DNA of 64,000 nt from Achromobacter sp. MFA1 R4 (GCF_900156745.1 NZ_LT707065.1:744001-808000); one strand, 5' to 3'. Shown: positions 43,917-53,231, counted from the first letter of the stretch. Numbers and translations: made by a program. Notes: a model not told the origin generated them from the letters alone.

Positions 43917-44132
43917 ATGGAAAATTCGCAAGACATCGAACGCCGGCTGCTGGACCTGGAGGTCAAGGCGAGCTTCGCGGACGATCTGCTGGAACAGTTG
44001 AACCAGATCGTCGTCCGCCAGCAACAGCAGATCGAACGGCTCATGCGCGAGGTCGCCGACCTGCGCCAGCAGGCGCCCGAGGGCGCCGCCCCCTTCCGCA
44101 GCCTGCGCGACGAACTGCCGCCGCACTACTGA
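43917..44132 (+). CDS. slyX: SlyX family protein
   Basis: A 71-residue coiled-coil protein. ERRLLDLEVKASFADDLLEQ followed by LNQIVVRQQQQIERLMREV and the ending PPHY are characteristic of SlyX, whose function is unknown despite its original link to slyD. Length matches the family. Confidence 0.9.
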   Translation: MENSQDIERRLLDLEVKASFADDLLEQLNQIVVRQQQQIERLMREVADLRQQAPEGAAPFRSLRDELPPHY

Positions 44133-44618
44133 GCTGAGCGGCATACCGGGTGGCGCGATAGCGTCGCCGTGCCGCCGCCAGGGTGCCCGCCGCCCGCCAC
44201 GCGCCTGCCATCGGCGCCGCGCGTCCTCAGCGTACTTCGTGCCCGCCCCTGCCGCAGGGGCCGGCGCCGCACGGCTTGACGTAGCGAGGGCTGTCGAACG
44301 CTGGGCGCAAATCAGTCCCGCCTTGCACTGCACGGCACCCATCCCTTTCACGCAGTCTGTGCCGCCACGATGCCAGATCGTCGCATGCTTGGCCGCGGAC
44401 GGGAAAATCGGTGACCGCGCGATGGGGGAGATTTCCATAAGTGGTGAATTAAGTGGCCTCGTGCCACCATTTTTCCATTTATGGAAATTTCTTTTACGCA
44501 TACCCGGGTTAATACCTACGTCAAATCGGCGCAAGATGCAGGCATCGGGACACAGCAACGAACCACGACGGAAAGGCCGCCGGATTCGCTCCCAGGCTCT
44601 AGAAATCGGAGGTTTACC
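44133..44618. other. Non-coding gap before DUF4148 gene with inverted repeat
   Basis: No convincing gene. An open frame of 127 codons (44239-44622) lacks a ribosome site and recognisable domain. The notable structure is ATTTCCATAA (44431-44440) and its exact complement TTATGGAAAT (44479-44488), with a tight TTTCCAT-TT-ATGGAAA palindrome at 44472-44487 and a GTGGC/GCCAC hairpin between. The segment from about 44425 to 44530 is AT-rich and probably contains the promoter and operator of the DUF4148 gene. Confidence 0.5.
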
Positions 44619-44984
44619 ATGAAGACCCTTGCTACCGCTTTGATGTTCTCCCTGGCCGCGCTGAGCGCCGGCGCCCAGGCCTCGTCCAACGTCGAGCCCA
44701 ACAACGTGCCCTTCCAGGGCGTCTACGGGACCCCGTACGAAGGCCCCACCCGCGCCCAGGTGCAAGCCGAATTGGCCGCCGCGAAGGCCGCCGCCCAGGC
44801 CGCGGGCGTGGACACCAGCGTCGAGCCGAACGACGTGCCTTTCCAGGGGGTTTATGGCACGCCGCACACCGGCAAGACCCGCGCCGAGGTCAAGGCCGAA
44901 CTGGCCGCCGCAAAGGCCGCCGGCCAGGTGTCGAACGTCGAACCCAATGACATGCCGTTCGCCGGCGTCTATCACGGCAACTGA
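44619..44984 (+). CDS. Exported DUF4148-like repeat protein
   Basis: A 121-residue small exported protein with signal MKTLATALMFSLAALSAGAQA. The mature part is built from repeats: SNVEPNNVPFQGVYGTP plus TRAQVQAELAAAKAA; then SVEPNDVPFQGVYGTP plus TRAEVKAELAAAKAA; then a third partial SNVEPNDMPFAGVYHGN. The TRAxVxAELAAAK helix is the DUF4148 signature, common as many paralogs in Burkholderiales. GGAGGT before the ATG fixes the start, and a terminator follows, so it is monocistronic. Function unknown. Confidence 0.87.
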   Translation: MKTLATALMFSLAALSAGAQASSNVEPNNVPFQGVYGTPYEGPTRAQVQAELAAAKAAAQAAGVDTSVEPNDVPFQGVYGTPHTGKTRAEVKAELAAAKAAGQVSNVEPNDMPFAGVYHGN

Positions 44985-45021
44985 GCCGCACGCAGATTTA
45001 CCCTCCCCTTGTTGACCCTTG

Positions 45022-45048
45022 GGCCGCCCGGTTGGGCGGCCTTCTTTT
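45022..45048 (+). terminator. Rho-independent terminator after DUF4148 gene
   Basis: An 8-bp stem GGCCGCCC/GGGCGGCC with a GGTT loop (45022-45041) is followed by TTCTTTT. It lies 37 bp after the stop. Confidence 0.9.
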
Positions 45049-45124
45049 GTCGTACTATCGGCTCAGATTCACGGCGCAGACTTGCTTACCGCCACATTGG
45101 CTGTTCACAACAGGGAGCCCCATC

Positions 45125-45505
45125 TTGAAATATCCCCGCGTTCTTGTCGCGTTGCTTCTGTCCGGCGGCATGGCGTCGGCGGCATTTGCCGCCCCGCCCG
45201 TCATGCTCAACGACGCCCTCATCACGCAGATATCCAAGGCCGACCGCGCTTCCTTCCACGAAGCCGTGGCGCAGGCGCTGAACAGCTCGGCGGACGGCCA
45301 AAGCACCGAATGGACCAGCACCACCCAGCGCAAGCGGGCGGCGCCGATCACCGTGCAGTTGACGCCCAAACAGACCACCAAAACCGGAAACGACCGCGTC
45401 TGCCGCTTCCTGGTCGGCAATTTTGCGCGGACGACCACCACGGAAACGTGGCAGTTCTGGTTCTGCAAGCAGCCCGACGGCACCTGGAAAGCCAGCGCCA
45501 ACTGA
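45125..45505 (+). CDS. Small exported protein, surface-antigen-like C-terminus
   Basis: A 126-residue exported protein: signal KYPRVLVALLLSGGMASAAFA, then APPVMLNDALITQISKAD and a C-terminal domain with paired cysteines (VCRFLVGNF and FWFCKQPDGTWKASAN). This ending resembles the 17-kDa/RT0821-type outer-membrane antigen domain (CR...ACRQPDGSW). I choose the TTG at 45125 because AGGGAG lies in front of it and the signal peptide starts there; a longer frame adds 31 unlikely residues. Function unknown. Confidence 0.68.
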   Translation: MKYPRVLVALLLSGGMASAAFAAPPVMLNDALITQISKADRASFHEAVAQALNSSADGQSTEWTSTTQRKRAAPITVQLTPKQTTKTGNDRVCRFLVGNFARTTTTETWQFWFCKQPDGTWKASAN

Positions 45506-45941
45506 CACCTTCCCCGCAAGACACTGCGCGCCGCCGCCATGAGGCTCGGCGCGCGTTCCGCGCTGATGACGATTCCTGCGGCCACGTCCAGGATCACCTG
45601 CCACCGGCCTGCCGCCACCTCGCAAACCTGGCCCGAAGCGGCGGACCGGGCCAGATTTGACCCGACCGGGCCAAAAATGGCCCGCTCAGAGTGCTTAGTT
45701 ATCAAAGACTTAGTCCGAAGCGAGTCAAATTTGGCCCGATTTCTCGGTCAAACCCCGGGTTTGCGTGACGCTGCCCCTGCGGCCTGTCTTATGGCATCCC
45801 GCCAAATTCCTCGTAGCCCATTGATTCTTCAAATGTTTCTCCCGCGCTGACCCACCTGGCACGGATTTCGCATATGTCGCCACATCCCACCTTCGGGATG
45901 CTTCGGCCCCACCGGGCCTCACGACGACAAGGAATCCGTCA
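45506..45941. other. Non-coding leader of T6SS island 2
   Basis: The first about 135 bp show nothing recognisable. From 45643 the sequence repeats the island 1 leader: palindrome, TTTGRCC inverted repeat (45730-45752, one mismatch), sigma-54-like promoter (45857-45872) and the CATCCC/GGGATG leader hairpin. A one-base indel separates the two copies. Confidence 0.6.
45857..45872 (+). promoter_or_regulatory. Sigma-54-type promoter for hcp (island 2)
   Basis: Identical 16 bp to the island 1 promoter: TGGCACG-GATT-TCGCA with GG and GC 10 bp apart. It lies 70 bp before the second hcp. Confidence 0.6.
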
Positions 45942-46460
45942 ATGCCTACTCCCGCCTACATCAGCATCACCGGCAAAACCCAGGGCAACATCACCCAGGG
46001 CGCCTTCACCGCCGACTCCGTCGGCAACGTCTACGTGGAAGGCCACGAAGACCAGATCCTGGTCCAGGAAATCGAGCACCGCGTCAACACCCCCACCGAC
46101 CCGCAAAGCGGCCAGCCTTCGGGCCAGCGCGTGCACAAGCCGTTCATCTTCACCAGCGCGCTGAACAAGGCCACGCCGCTCATGTACCAGGCCCTGGCCG
46201 CCGGCGAAATGCTGCCCAAGGTCGAAGTGAAGTGGTACCGCACCTCCATCGACGGCAAGCAGGAACACTTCTTCACCACCGAACTGGAAGACGCCACGAT
46301 CGTGGACATCACCAGCGTCCTGCCGCACGCGCAGGACCCGGGCAACGCCGACTACACGCAACTGATCAAGGTGGCCATGGCGTATCGCAAGATCACCTGG
46401 ACCCACGCGATCGCGGGCACGGAAGCCTCGGACGACTGGCGCAAGCCGCTGGAGAGCTGA
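45942..46460 (+). CDS. hcp: Type VI secretion tube protein Hcp (island 2)
   Basis: Second Hcp, 172 residues, with Thr13 and Thr71 in place of Ser13 and Ala71 of the island 1 copy. About fourteen nucleotide differences, nearly all synonymous and all before the last 96 bp, separate the genes, so protein sequence is under constraint. Both would build the same tube. It is followed by the 166-bp hairpin spacer and vgrG. Confidence 0.97.
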   Translation: MPTPAYISITGKTQGNITQGAFTADSVGNVYVEGHEDQILVQEIEHRVNTPTDPQSGQPSGQRVHKPFIFTSALNKATPLMYQALAAGEMLPKVEVKWYRTSIDGKQEHFFTTELEDATIVDITSVLPHAQDPGNADYTQLIKVAMAYRKITWTHAIAGTEASDDWRKPLES

Positions 46461-46626
46461 GCGGGATGAGCCAGATGAGCCGGCCCGATTCGTCGCGCGC
46501 CGGCTCCTCCTGCCTCATTGCTCAATCCGGTCCCCGGAGTCGCCGCCAGCGGTGATTCCGTCTTCTTCTTGACCATCGGCAGCCGCAAGGATTGCTCGCA
46601 ACGTTGCGGCTGCGCAGGATACCGAG

Positions 46627-48750
46627 ATGACCCGTTTATCCGATCTGCGATTCACGTTTTCTCCGTCCGCCGCCGGCGTGGAATTCGACGTCATCGAGTT
46701 CACGCTGGATGAAGCGCTGTCCGAGACCTTTCTTTTGCGCGTGGCGTTGTCCAGCTTCGATGCGGCCGTGGACTTTGGCGCGCTGCTGGACCAACCCGCG
46801 TTGTTCACGATCTGGCGCGGTGATGTGCCTGTGCGCCACGTACACGGCATCGTCACCAGCTTTGAACAGGGCGACACCGGTTTCCGGCGCACCCGCTACC
46901 GCGCCGTGGTGGAACCGGCGCTGGCGCGCGCGTCGCTGTGCTCCGACTGGCGCATCTTCCAGCAGCAATCGGTGCCGGAAATCCTGGATCAGGTCATCAA
47001 GTCCCACGGCATCACGGACTATGAACAGGTCACCACCCACGAACACCTGCCGCGCGAGTATTGCGTGCAGGCGGGCGACACGGACCTGCGGTTCCTCGAC
47101 CGGCTCGCGGCCGAAGAGGGCTTCTTCTACCGTTTTGCTCACACCGACAAGGGCCACCGCCTGATCCACGGTGATCGCATCTACGTCCATGGCGCGATCG
47201 ATGGCGGCCCGGTCACCTACAACCCAACACCCGGCGGCGATCAGCCCGAACCGGCACTGCGCCGCTTCACGTATGCCGAACACGTGCGCACCGCGCGCCA
47301 GACGCAACGCGACTACACCTACACCCATCCGCAGTACGACCAGGAGCATTCAGCGTTAGCGCGCGAACTGGACCACCAGGACGCCCGCTACGAACGCTAC
47401 GACTACCCCGGCCGCTACAAACGCGACGAAGCCGGCAAACCCTTCACCCACAGCCGCCTCCTCGGCCTGCGGCGCGACGCCCGCATGGCCCGCGTCGAAG
47501 GCGACGACGCAAGGCTCATTCCCGGCGTGGCGTTCGACCTGACCGGCCACCCGCGCGAAGACTGGAACCACGGCTGGCGCCCCGTGCGCATGCAGCACCA
47601 CGGCATCCAGCACACCAGCCAGCAGGAAGAAGGCGCCGACACCGCGCAAGGCACCCAATACCGCTACACCGCCGACATCGTGCCGGACAAGGTGGACTGG
47701 AAGCCGGAACCAGCCCTTAAACCCCGCATCGACGGCCCGCAGATCGCCTCGGTCGTGGGACCTGCCAACGAAGAAATCTACTGCGACGCATACGGTCGCG
47801 TGAAGGTCCAGTTCCCCTGGGACCGATTGGGCAGGAACGACGAGCACAGCTCCTGCTGGATCCGCGTCTCGCAGAACTGGGCGGGCGCGGCCTGGGGCCA
47901 CATGGCCATCCCGCGCATCGGCCAGGAAGTGATCGTCGATTTCCTGGATGGCGACTGCGATCAGCCCATCATCACCGGACGCACTAATCGCGCGATCAAC
48001 CTGCCGCCCTACGAATTGCCGCTGCACAAGACGCGGATGACGATCAAGAGCAAGTCGCACAAGGGCGATGGCTACAACGAGCTGCGCTTCGAGGATGAAC
48101 GGGATCGGGAAGAAATCTACGTCCACGCGCAGAAGGACCAGAACATCCACGTCAACCACAACGAATCCACCTTCATCGGCAATGACCGCAGCGAACAGGT
48201 CGAACGCGATGAACGCGTCGTCATCGGACATGACCGAGCGAAGACGATAGGCAATGACGAACAGGTCATTGTCGGGCAGGACCGCCGGCAGGACATCGGC
48301 CGCGACGACCTCCTCAGCATCGGACGCAACCATGGCATCACCATCGCCAAAGACCGTATCGAGGCCGTGGGCAACAACCGCCAGGACCGGACCACCGCCA
48401 ACCATCATGTGGAGATCGGCGGGCACCTTCAACAGAAGGTTCAGGGCCATGCCGACATTCAGGTCGGCCAGCGCATCACGCATCGCACCCAGGACTACGA
48501 AATTCTCGCCGCAAACAGTCTGACCATCAGGGCGCCGGGCGGAACGCTGCGCATCGACGGGACAGGCATCACGCTCGATGGCATCGCCATACAGATGAAG
48601 GGCCCGCTGGCGACCGCTGCGCAAGGCAACGCCAATTCCATTTCCCACAGCGGCGTCCCGGACTTGGGCGAACCCGTCTGCCTGGGCTGCCTGCTCAAGG
48701 CGATAGCCGAAGGCCGTAGTCTCATCCGACTGGAAGGAGCGCACGCATGA
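46627..48750 (+). CDS. vgrG: T6SS spike protein VgrG (island 2)
   Basis: A 707-residue VgrG with the same base and gp5 domains as the island 1 copy. After about residue 525 the beta-helix repeats differ (RDERVVIGHDRAKTIGND; GQDRRQDIGRDDLLSIG). The DUF2345-type end (IRAPGGTLRIDGTGITLDG) is followed by a different tail, PVCLGCLLKAIAEGRS, with one C-x2-C pair. The stop overlaps the following DUF4123 gene in ATGA. The specialised tail probably selects the adaptor/effector pair. Confidence 0.97.
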   Translation: MTRLSDLRFTFSPSAAGVEFDVIEFTLDEALSETFLLRVALSSFDAAVDFGALLDQPALFTIWRGDVPVRHVHGIVTSFEQGDTGFRRTRYRAVVEPALARASLCSDWRIFQQQSVPEILDQVIKSHGITDYEQVTTHEHLPREYCVQAGDTDLRFLDRLAAEEGFFYRFAHTDKGHRLIHGDRIYVHGAIDGGPVTYNPTPGGDQPEPALRRFTYAEHVRTARQTQRDYTYTHPQYDQEHSALARELDHQDARYERYDYPGRYKRDEAGKPFTHSRLLGLRRDARMARVEGDDARLIPGVAFDLTGHPREDWNHGWRPVRMQHHGIQHTSQQEEGADTAQGTQYRYTADIVPDKVDWKPEPALKPRIDGPQIASVVGPANEEIYCDAYGRVKVQFPWDRLGRNDEHSSCWIRVSQNWAGAAWGHMAIPRIGQEVIVDFLDGDCDQPIITGRTNRAINLPPYELPLHKTRMTIKSKSHKGDGYNELRFEDERDREEIYVHAQKDQNIHVNHNESTFIGNDRSEQVERDERVVIGHDRAKTIGNDEQVIVGQDRRQDIGRDDLLSIGRNHGITIAKDRIEAVGNNRQDRTTANHHVEIGGHLQQKVQGHADIQVGQRITHRTQDYEILAANSLTIRAPGGTLRIDGTGITLDGIAIQMKGPLATAAQGNANSISHSGVPDLGEPVCLGCLLKAIAEGRSLIRLEGAHA

Positions 48751-49625
48751 TCACTGCGTTTGCACAAGAGCTGATCGATGCGTTGCGCAAGTCGTCGTCC
48801 CATCGCCTGACCGCCATCGTGGAGATGGCGCGGATGCCAGCGCCGGCGCGCCAGCCCTTTTTGGACAGACATGCGCCGAACGCGTGGCCGCTGCTGAATC
48901 AACCGCGCTTTTCCAATCTTCGCGACGTGGGTCCGTGGCTGGTTGCAGCCGCGCCGGGTTCCGACCTCCAGGGGCAATACGACTTTCATCGCGCCTTGAC
49001 CGATGCGACCAGCGATGCGCTCTGCGGCTGGCTGATCAGCGCCTTGCCGCCCTCGGCGCTTGCCGGGCATCTTGCTCAAGCGACGACCGCCCAAGCCCCC
49101 GACGGCCACGCTTACATGCTGCGCTTTCATACCGAGCTGGCGTTTCCCATCCTTCATGCGCGGCGCGACCTGCCGGGTATCGGCCAGTTGCTTGCGCCAA
49201 TCCAATCCTGGTGGGTCATCGAACCGCATCCCGAGCGCAAAGCCTGGCGGCATTACGCGGGTTACGACCAGCCCCAGCTTGCCGGCATTCCGCTCATTCA
49301 GCTTGACCAGGCGTGTTGGGACGCGTTGGCCGGCGACCCGCTCAGTTATAGCCTCGCGGAACAGCTCCGTGAACCGCTTGCCGCTTCCGGATTCGCGGAG
49401 AACTGCCATGGAACACGGCTTGGCCTGGTCGGCAAGCTTTTGCGCGAGGCCCGCGCAGAAGGATTGCGGCGTCCGGGCGACCTGGCCGACTACGTCACCC
49501 TGCTTGCCCTGCACGGACCGACGCTGCGCGGCATGGACGCATGGCAGGCAGCGCTGACGGAAGCGTGCAACGACGGTCTCCCCCTCGCTCAAGCGCTGAA
49601 ATCGCGCGCGTTCCCAAACCTGTAA
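48747..49625 (+). CDS. DUF4123 effector-loading adaptor (island 2)
   Basis: A 292-residue DUF4123-family protein with little similarity to the island 1 adaptor outside family patterns (HAPNAWPLLNQPRFSNLRDVGPWLV; MLRFHTELAFPILHAR; WWVIEPHPERKAWRHYAGYD). It is translationally coupled to vgrG. The effector starts 13 bp after its stop with AAAGGAAG as ribosome site. It presumably joins the VasX-like effector to this VgrG tail. Confidence 0.82.
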   Translation: MITAFAQELIDALRKSSSHRLTAIVEMARMPAPARQPFLDRHAPNAWPLLNQPRFSNLRDVGPWLVAAAPGSDLQGQYDFHRALTDATSDALCGWLISALPPSALAGHLAQATTAQAPDGHAYMLRFHTELAFPILHARRDLPGIGQLLAPIQSWWVIEPHPERKAWRHYAGYDQPQLAGIPLIQLDQACWDALAGDPLSYSLAEQLREPLAASGFAENCHGTRLGLVGKLLREARAEGLRRPGDLADYVTLLALHGPTLRGMDAWQAALTEACNDGLPLAQALKSRAFPNL

Positions 49626-49638
49626 AGGAAGAGTCGAT

Positions 49639-52212
49639 ATGTACGGCTGGAAAGACACTTTCGATCGATGCGCGGACAACCGTTCGATGCTCGATGCCCT
49701 GCTTCAGCCGGGCGCCGAAGTGACCTGCACGCGCACTTTTTCTGTCTTGCCCCTGCGGTTCGGGGCCGTCGGCGGCACCGCCGCCCAGCGCAGCCTGCTG
49801 CCGCCGCTGCCCAAGCATCTGCGCAAACCCCATCAGGCCTGCGATCTCCAGGAATCGGGCTATGCGCTACGCACCCTGCGCGCCGGCTTTCTGTATGTGC
49901 TGATCAAACGCAAAAGCGTCGGCGTGTATGCCTGGCACAGTCAGTACCGCATCACGGAAATCGGCACGCTCAATTACATCGACGCGGACAGTCCTTGGGC
50001 AGCGCCCGCGCCGCTCGGCGTGGATAGCAGCGGCATCCACGGACTGACCTGGATGTTCAAGGTCAACGATCTGGATGATATCGACGACTTGCGCCTGCTC
50101 TATAGTCCCGCGCCCGTGACCCAGGGGGTGCTGCGCAGCTATCGCATCCTGGCGTTGTACCGCGACACGCTGGCCTCGATTGACGTGGCCAAACTCGCCT
50201 CGGCCGAACCGCCCGAAATGGGCAACGTGCTGACTCCCCGCCAGCTTGACGCCGTAGCGGACTTTGCCGCAAACAACCGGCCCGAACTTCGGGATCTGCT
50301 CAAGACGCAGGCATTCCCTTTCTTTCCCCCGCCCTACCTGGCCGCCCGCGCCGAAATGTTCCCCGCCGGCAGCCGCAAGGAATACCGTGGCGCGGCGATT
50401 GTCGTCGACGATGCGCTCGGCATCACCCAAGAGCTCAATGCCTGGCGCAACGCAAGCACCGAGCCCCTGGAAGCCTTCATGAAGGCCGAAGATGGCGAGA
50501 AACTGACCAACCATCGCAAGTTCACCATCGCCTTCGCCATCGAAAACATCAAGAAGACGTTGGCAGACGCGGCGGAGCGCGACTATTACAAGGAAACGCA
50601 GAACACAGGCGTGCGCTATACCGACCGCGAATACGAAATGAGCAATCGCCATGCCGTTGTTCAATCGGCGGGCAACTATACGAACTATCGCAATCCCCAA
50701 CATCAGCGAGAGGTGCAAGAACGCATCGCCGGCCAGCGGCGCCGGGAAAGCTGGGATAAGTACGCACCGTACATCGACGAAGCCATGCGCCAGGCGTTCC
50801 TGGCGGAATATCACCGCATGGTCGATGAGACGGACAAGGCGAAGGACGCCCGGGCCGCGGACCATCTGCAGTGGCTGCAGAGCGAGCAATTCCTCAACGC
50901 GCTCGACGCATTCGACCGCAACGATACCGAGCAGGGATTGCTGTTCGAGGACCAGATGGGCAAGGCCATCGTCGGCATGAACGCGACCGCCGTTGGCGAG
51001 GCGCTGCTCGAGCGCTGGCGCGAGGCGGGAATTTCCCGGGAAAACCTGTTCTGGCGGTCGCTTGCGCAGAACCAGGAATCCGCCGAGGACGAGATCGATC
51101 GGCTGTTCGCCGAGCGCGGCATGCTAGCGCAGCTCGATGCGCTAGCGCTCCAGGACCGGATCAAGAAGCTGGCCGACATCTTCGACAAGGCCCATGCATT
51201 GGTCGATGGATTGGCGCAAAGCGCGACTGCGGGGCCGCCCGCCAGCTACCTCGTCGGATCGGCCCTGGTGGTCAATACGCTGGGCAATACGCTATTCCGG
51301 AGCAAGCTCGCCACCGCTGTCGACAAACCGTCCAATTGGTTGTTGGCCAACGTCCTGCACGCGCGCCTGGGGCGCTATGCCCAGCATTTCCGTTTGGAAA
51401 CGCGGGGCGGCAAGGCGTTGGGCCAGGGCACCGTGAGGCGCATGGATCGCTCCGCTGCGAGCAGCTTCGACGATGCGCTGCGTGCTGGCCCAACGGGGCC
51501 CATGGCCGAAGTGCGGGTGGGGGGATTGCTGGTGGTGTTGGAGCTGTGGAACCTGACCAATCGCCTCAATGCGGTCGACAAGCGAAGCCGGGAATACGCG
51601 GAAATCGCTGCGGCGATGGTGGGGCTGACAGCAGCAGGCCTGGAGATGGGCGCGGCGGCGGTGGGGCTTGCGGAACGTAGCAGCAATGCAGCAGTTCAGC
51701 AGGGAGCGAAGGTGTTCAGGAGTGGGTTGAGGCTCACGGGAGGGATATTGGCGGGTGGGGCTGCGGGGGTGGGGGCTTGGTATGACGTTCAAGACGGCTT
51801 TGCCGGATTTGCAGTGAAAAAATACTCTCTTGGATTCTTCTATTTAATCCGAAGCTCGGTTCAACTAGGCGCGGCTAGTCTTTCTGTTTCAACAGCTCTT
51901 GCGTCCGCTGGCCCGTATCTTGAATACCTAACCAAGAAACACGGCATCAGTTCATTTTTTGGGCGAGCGCTATCGCGTTCAGTGCAAGTATCGTCAGCAT
52001 TGGCACTTCGCCTCACCCTGATGCTACGGGTCTTCTTCGGTTTGAATATTGTCATTCTCGCGTTGACGGTTATCGAGATATTTTTCATGCCCGACGCGCT
52101 AGAACGCTATCTAGATCACTGCAGCTTTCGCAAAGACCGAAGTAATGGCATAACCGACACCGAGGAAGATGAAGTGGAGATCATGCAACGCGCCATTGGG
52201 ATCACACTCTGA
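49639..52212 (+). CDS. VasX-like T6SS membrane-active effector (island 2)
   Basis: An 857-residue effector with a VasX-type N-region (about 28-150: TFSVLPLRFGAVGG, ESGYALRTLRAGFLYVL), a charged helical middle, and hydrophobic segments near 650-830 (AAAMVGLTAAGLEMGAAAVGLA; LTGGILAGGAAGVGAW; VFFGLNIVILALTVIEIFFMP). It ends about 40 residues after the last helix (LERYLDHCSFRKDRSNG, then EVEIMQRAIGITL), lacking the extra C-terminal domain of the island 1 effector. From about residue 714 the DNA turns AT-rich. The stop overlaps the immunity gene start (TGATG). Membrane damage is inferred from family. Confidence 0.82.
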   Translation: MYGWKDTFDRCADNRSMLDALLQPGAEVTCTRTFSVLPLRFGAVGGTAAQRSLLPPLPKHLRKPHQACDLQESGYALRTLRAGFLYVLIKRKSVGVYAWHSQYRITEIGTLNYIDADSPWAAPAPLGVDSSGIHGLTWMFKVNDLDDIDDLRLLYSPAPVTQGVLRSYRILALYRDTLASIDVAKLASAEPPEMGNVLTPRQLDAVADFAANNRPELRDLLKTQAFPFFPPPYLAARAEMFPAGSRKEYRGAAIVVDDALGITQELNAWRNASTEPLEAFMKAEDGEKLTNHRKFTIAFAIENIKKTLADAAERDYYKETQNTGVRYTDREYEMSNRHAVVQSAGNYTNYRNPQHQREVQERIAGQRRRESWDKYAPYIDEAMRQAFLAEYHRMVDETDKAKDARAADHLQWLQSEQFLNALDAFDRNDTEQGLLFEDQMGKAIVGMNATAVGEALLERWREAGISRENLFWRSLAQNQESAEDEIDRLFAERGMLAQLDALALQDRIKKLADIFDKAHALVDGLAQSATAGPPASYLVGSALVVNTLGNTLFRSKLATAVDKPSNWLLANVLHARLGRYAQHFRLETRGGKALGQGTVRRMDRSAASSFDDALRAGPTGPMAEVRVGGLLVVLELWNLTNRLNAVDKRSREYAEIAAAMVGLTAAGLEMGAAAVGLAERSSNAAVQQGAKVFRSGLRLTGGILAGGAAGVGAWYDVQDGFAGFAVKKYSLGFFYLIRSSVQLGAASLSVSTALASAGPYLEYLTKKHGISSFFGRALSRSVQVSSALALRLTLMLRVFFGLNIVILALTVIEIFFMPDALERYLDHCSFRKDRSNGITDTEEDEVEIMQRAIGITL

Positions 52213-53231
52213 TGTATCTGTACGAATGGGGATTCCAATGGTCGAAGCGTCAGATGTCCCATGAAGAAAGCCTCGAAGCCTCGAGAAAACAACGGCTTAT
52301 GCCCGGACAATCCGAACTCAATGCTCCTGTCAATGTTGGCGAGTCGGTATCCAACTATACCTACGACAACGAATCAATTTATAAATACACTGACCGATAT
52401 ATTGATCTGCGCACGCCCCATGATGAAAAGCGGGGTTTGATAACAATATTTGGCGGCGGAATCGGCGTCATACTGATTTATATGTTCGTTGGCTTGCTCA
52501 TGATTGCCTATGATTTTTCGACAAAGGGGCACGCAAGAAACGGGGAAGCAGTCGGAGCGTATGACTTTGCAATGCTGGGACTGGCCGCCTTGATTCCTGT
52601 TGCGGCAAGCTATTTCTACTTCAAATACTGTTTTCGTTATTTGCGTTTGGAGGCTTTCACCGCGCGCCGTCTTATCGTTCGATTCAACCGCGTTACGCGT
52701 AAGGTCTATCTGCTCCGTCCCAAGCATCTAGGGGGGATTCAGATCCTCGACTGGGATAAGACCCAGATCGTCTTGGACAAGAACATGTCGGAACTGGAAG
52801 GCACCGGCGGGTTTCTGATACTTGGGTGGGATAAGGGAGACGGTGTGGACCTGGATGGTAAGCCGGTCGACGACATGGAATTGACCTTCGTCGGCAAGCC
52901 CACCCGCAACGCCAGCGAATTGCTGGCCTTCTGGGAATACATCCGCCGCTACATGGAAGAAGGGCCCGACGCCGCTCCCGCGCCCAAGAAACTCATCGAT
53001 AAATTTCCCTGGCCCTGGCTGTCGCTCAAGGCCGCGTGGCGCCTGGATGCGCAGTTCCTGCGTCATAGCGCATTGTGGGTGTTCGTGCTGCTCAATATCC
53101 TGATGCTGCCGGCGATTCTGATCCACGCCATTGGCCACTGGCTGTCCCTGCTGCTTTGCTATGAGCCCAAGTTCCCACGGGTCATTGAGGAGGCCACCAC
53201 AGATTCTGCCGCTTTCCCTTCGCACCGCTAA
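52212..53231 (+). CDS. Probable immunity protein A, DUF6708-like (island 2)
   Basis: A 339-residue membrane protein with helices near 76-97, 117-138 and 275-315. The first about 140 residues are coded by AT-rich DNA and differ from the second immunity gene; the remainder (FTARRLIVRFNRVTRKVYLL; FVGKPTRNASELLAFWEYIR; KFPWPWLS; LRHSALWVFVLLNI) is almost identical between them. It is coupled to the effector stop, so it is likely the cognate protector. The variable part faces the membrane region, where specificity may reside. Confidence 0.75.
   Translation: MYLYEWGFQWSKRQMSHEESLEASRKQRLMPGQSELNAPVNVGESVSNYTYDNESIYKYTDRYIDLRTPHDEKRGLITIFGGGIGVILIYMFVGLLMIAYDFSTKGHARNGEAVGAYDFAMLGLAALIPVAASYFYFKYCFRYLRLEAFTARRLIVRFNRVTRKVYLLRPKHLGGIQILDWDKTQIVLDKNMSELEGTGGFLILGWDKGDGVDLDGKPVDDMELTFVGKPTRNASELLAFWEYIRRYMEEGPDAAPAPKKLIDKFPWPWLSLKAAWRLDAQFLRHSALWVFVLLNILMLPAILIHAIGHWLSLLLCYEPKFPRVIEEATTDSAAFPSHR

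Larger units (their letters stand above)
45643..48201 (+). repeat. Duplicated T6SS front end, copy 2 (leader-hcp-spacer-vgrG)
   Basis: Partner of 33566-36125. Leader about 90% alike, hcp about 97%, spacer 165 of 166 positions, first kilobase of vgrG lower, then 47647-48201 identical to 35571-36125. Divergence resumes at 48202, inside the VgrG beta-helix. Confidence 0.95.

Noticed and set aside
44239-44622. Open frame of 127 codons before the DUF4148 gene
   Set aside because: No ribosome site, no domain, and it runs through the AT-rich inverted-repeat region and the leader of the next gene.
46627-48750. Assembly artefact as the explanation for the repeated hcp-vgrG segment
   Set aside because: The copies differ at many silent sites outside two tracts and lead into different downstream genes, so they are genuine separate loci.
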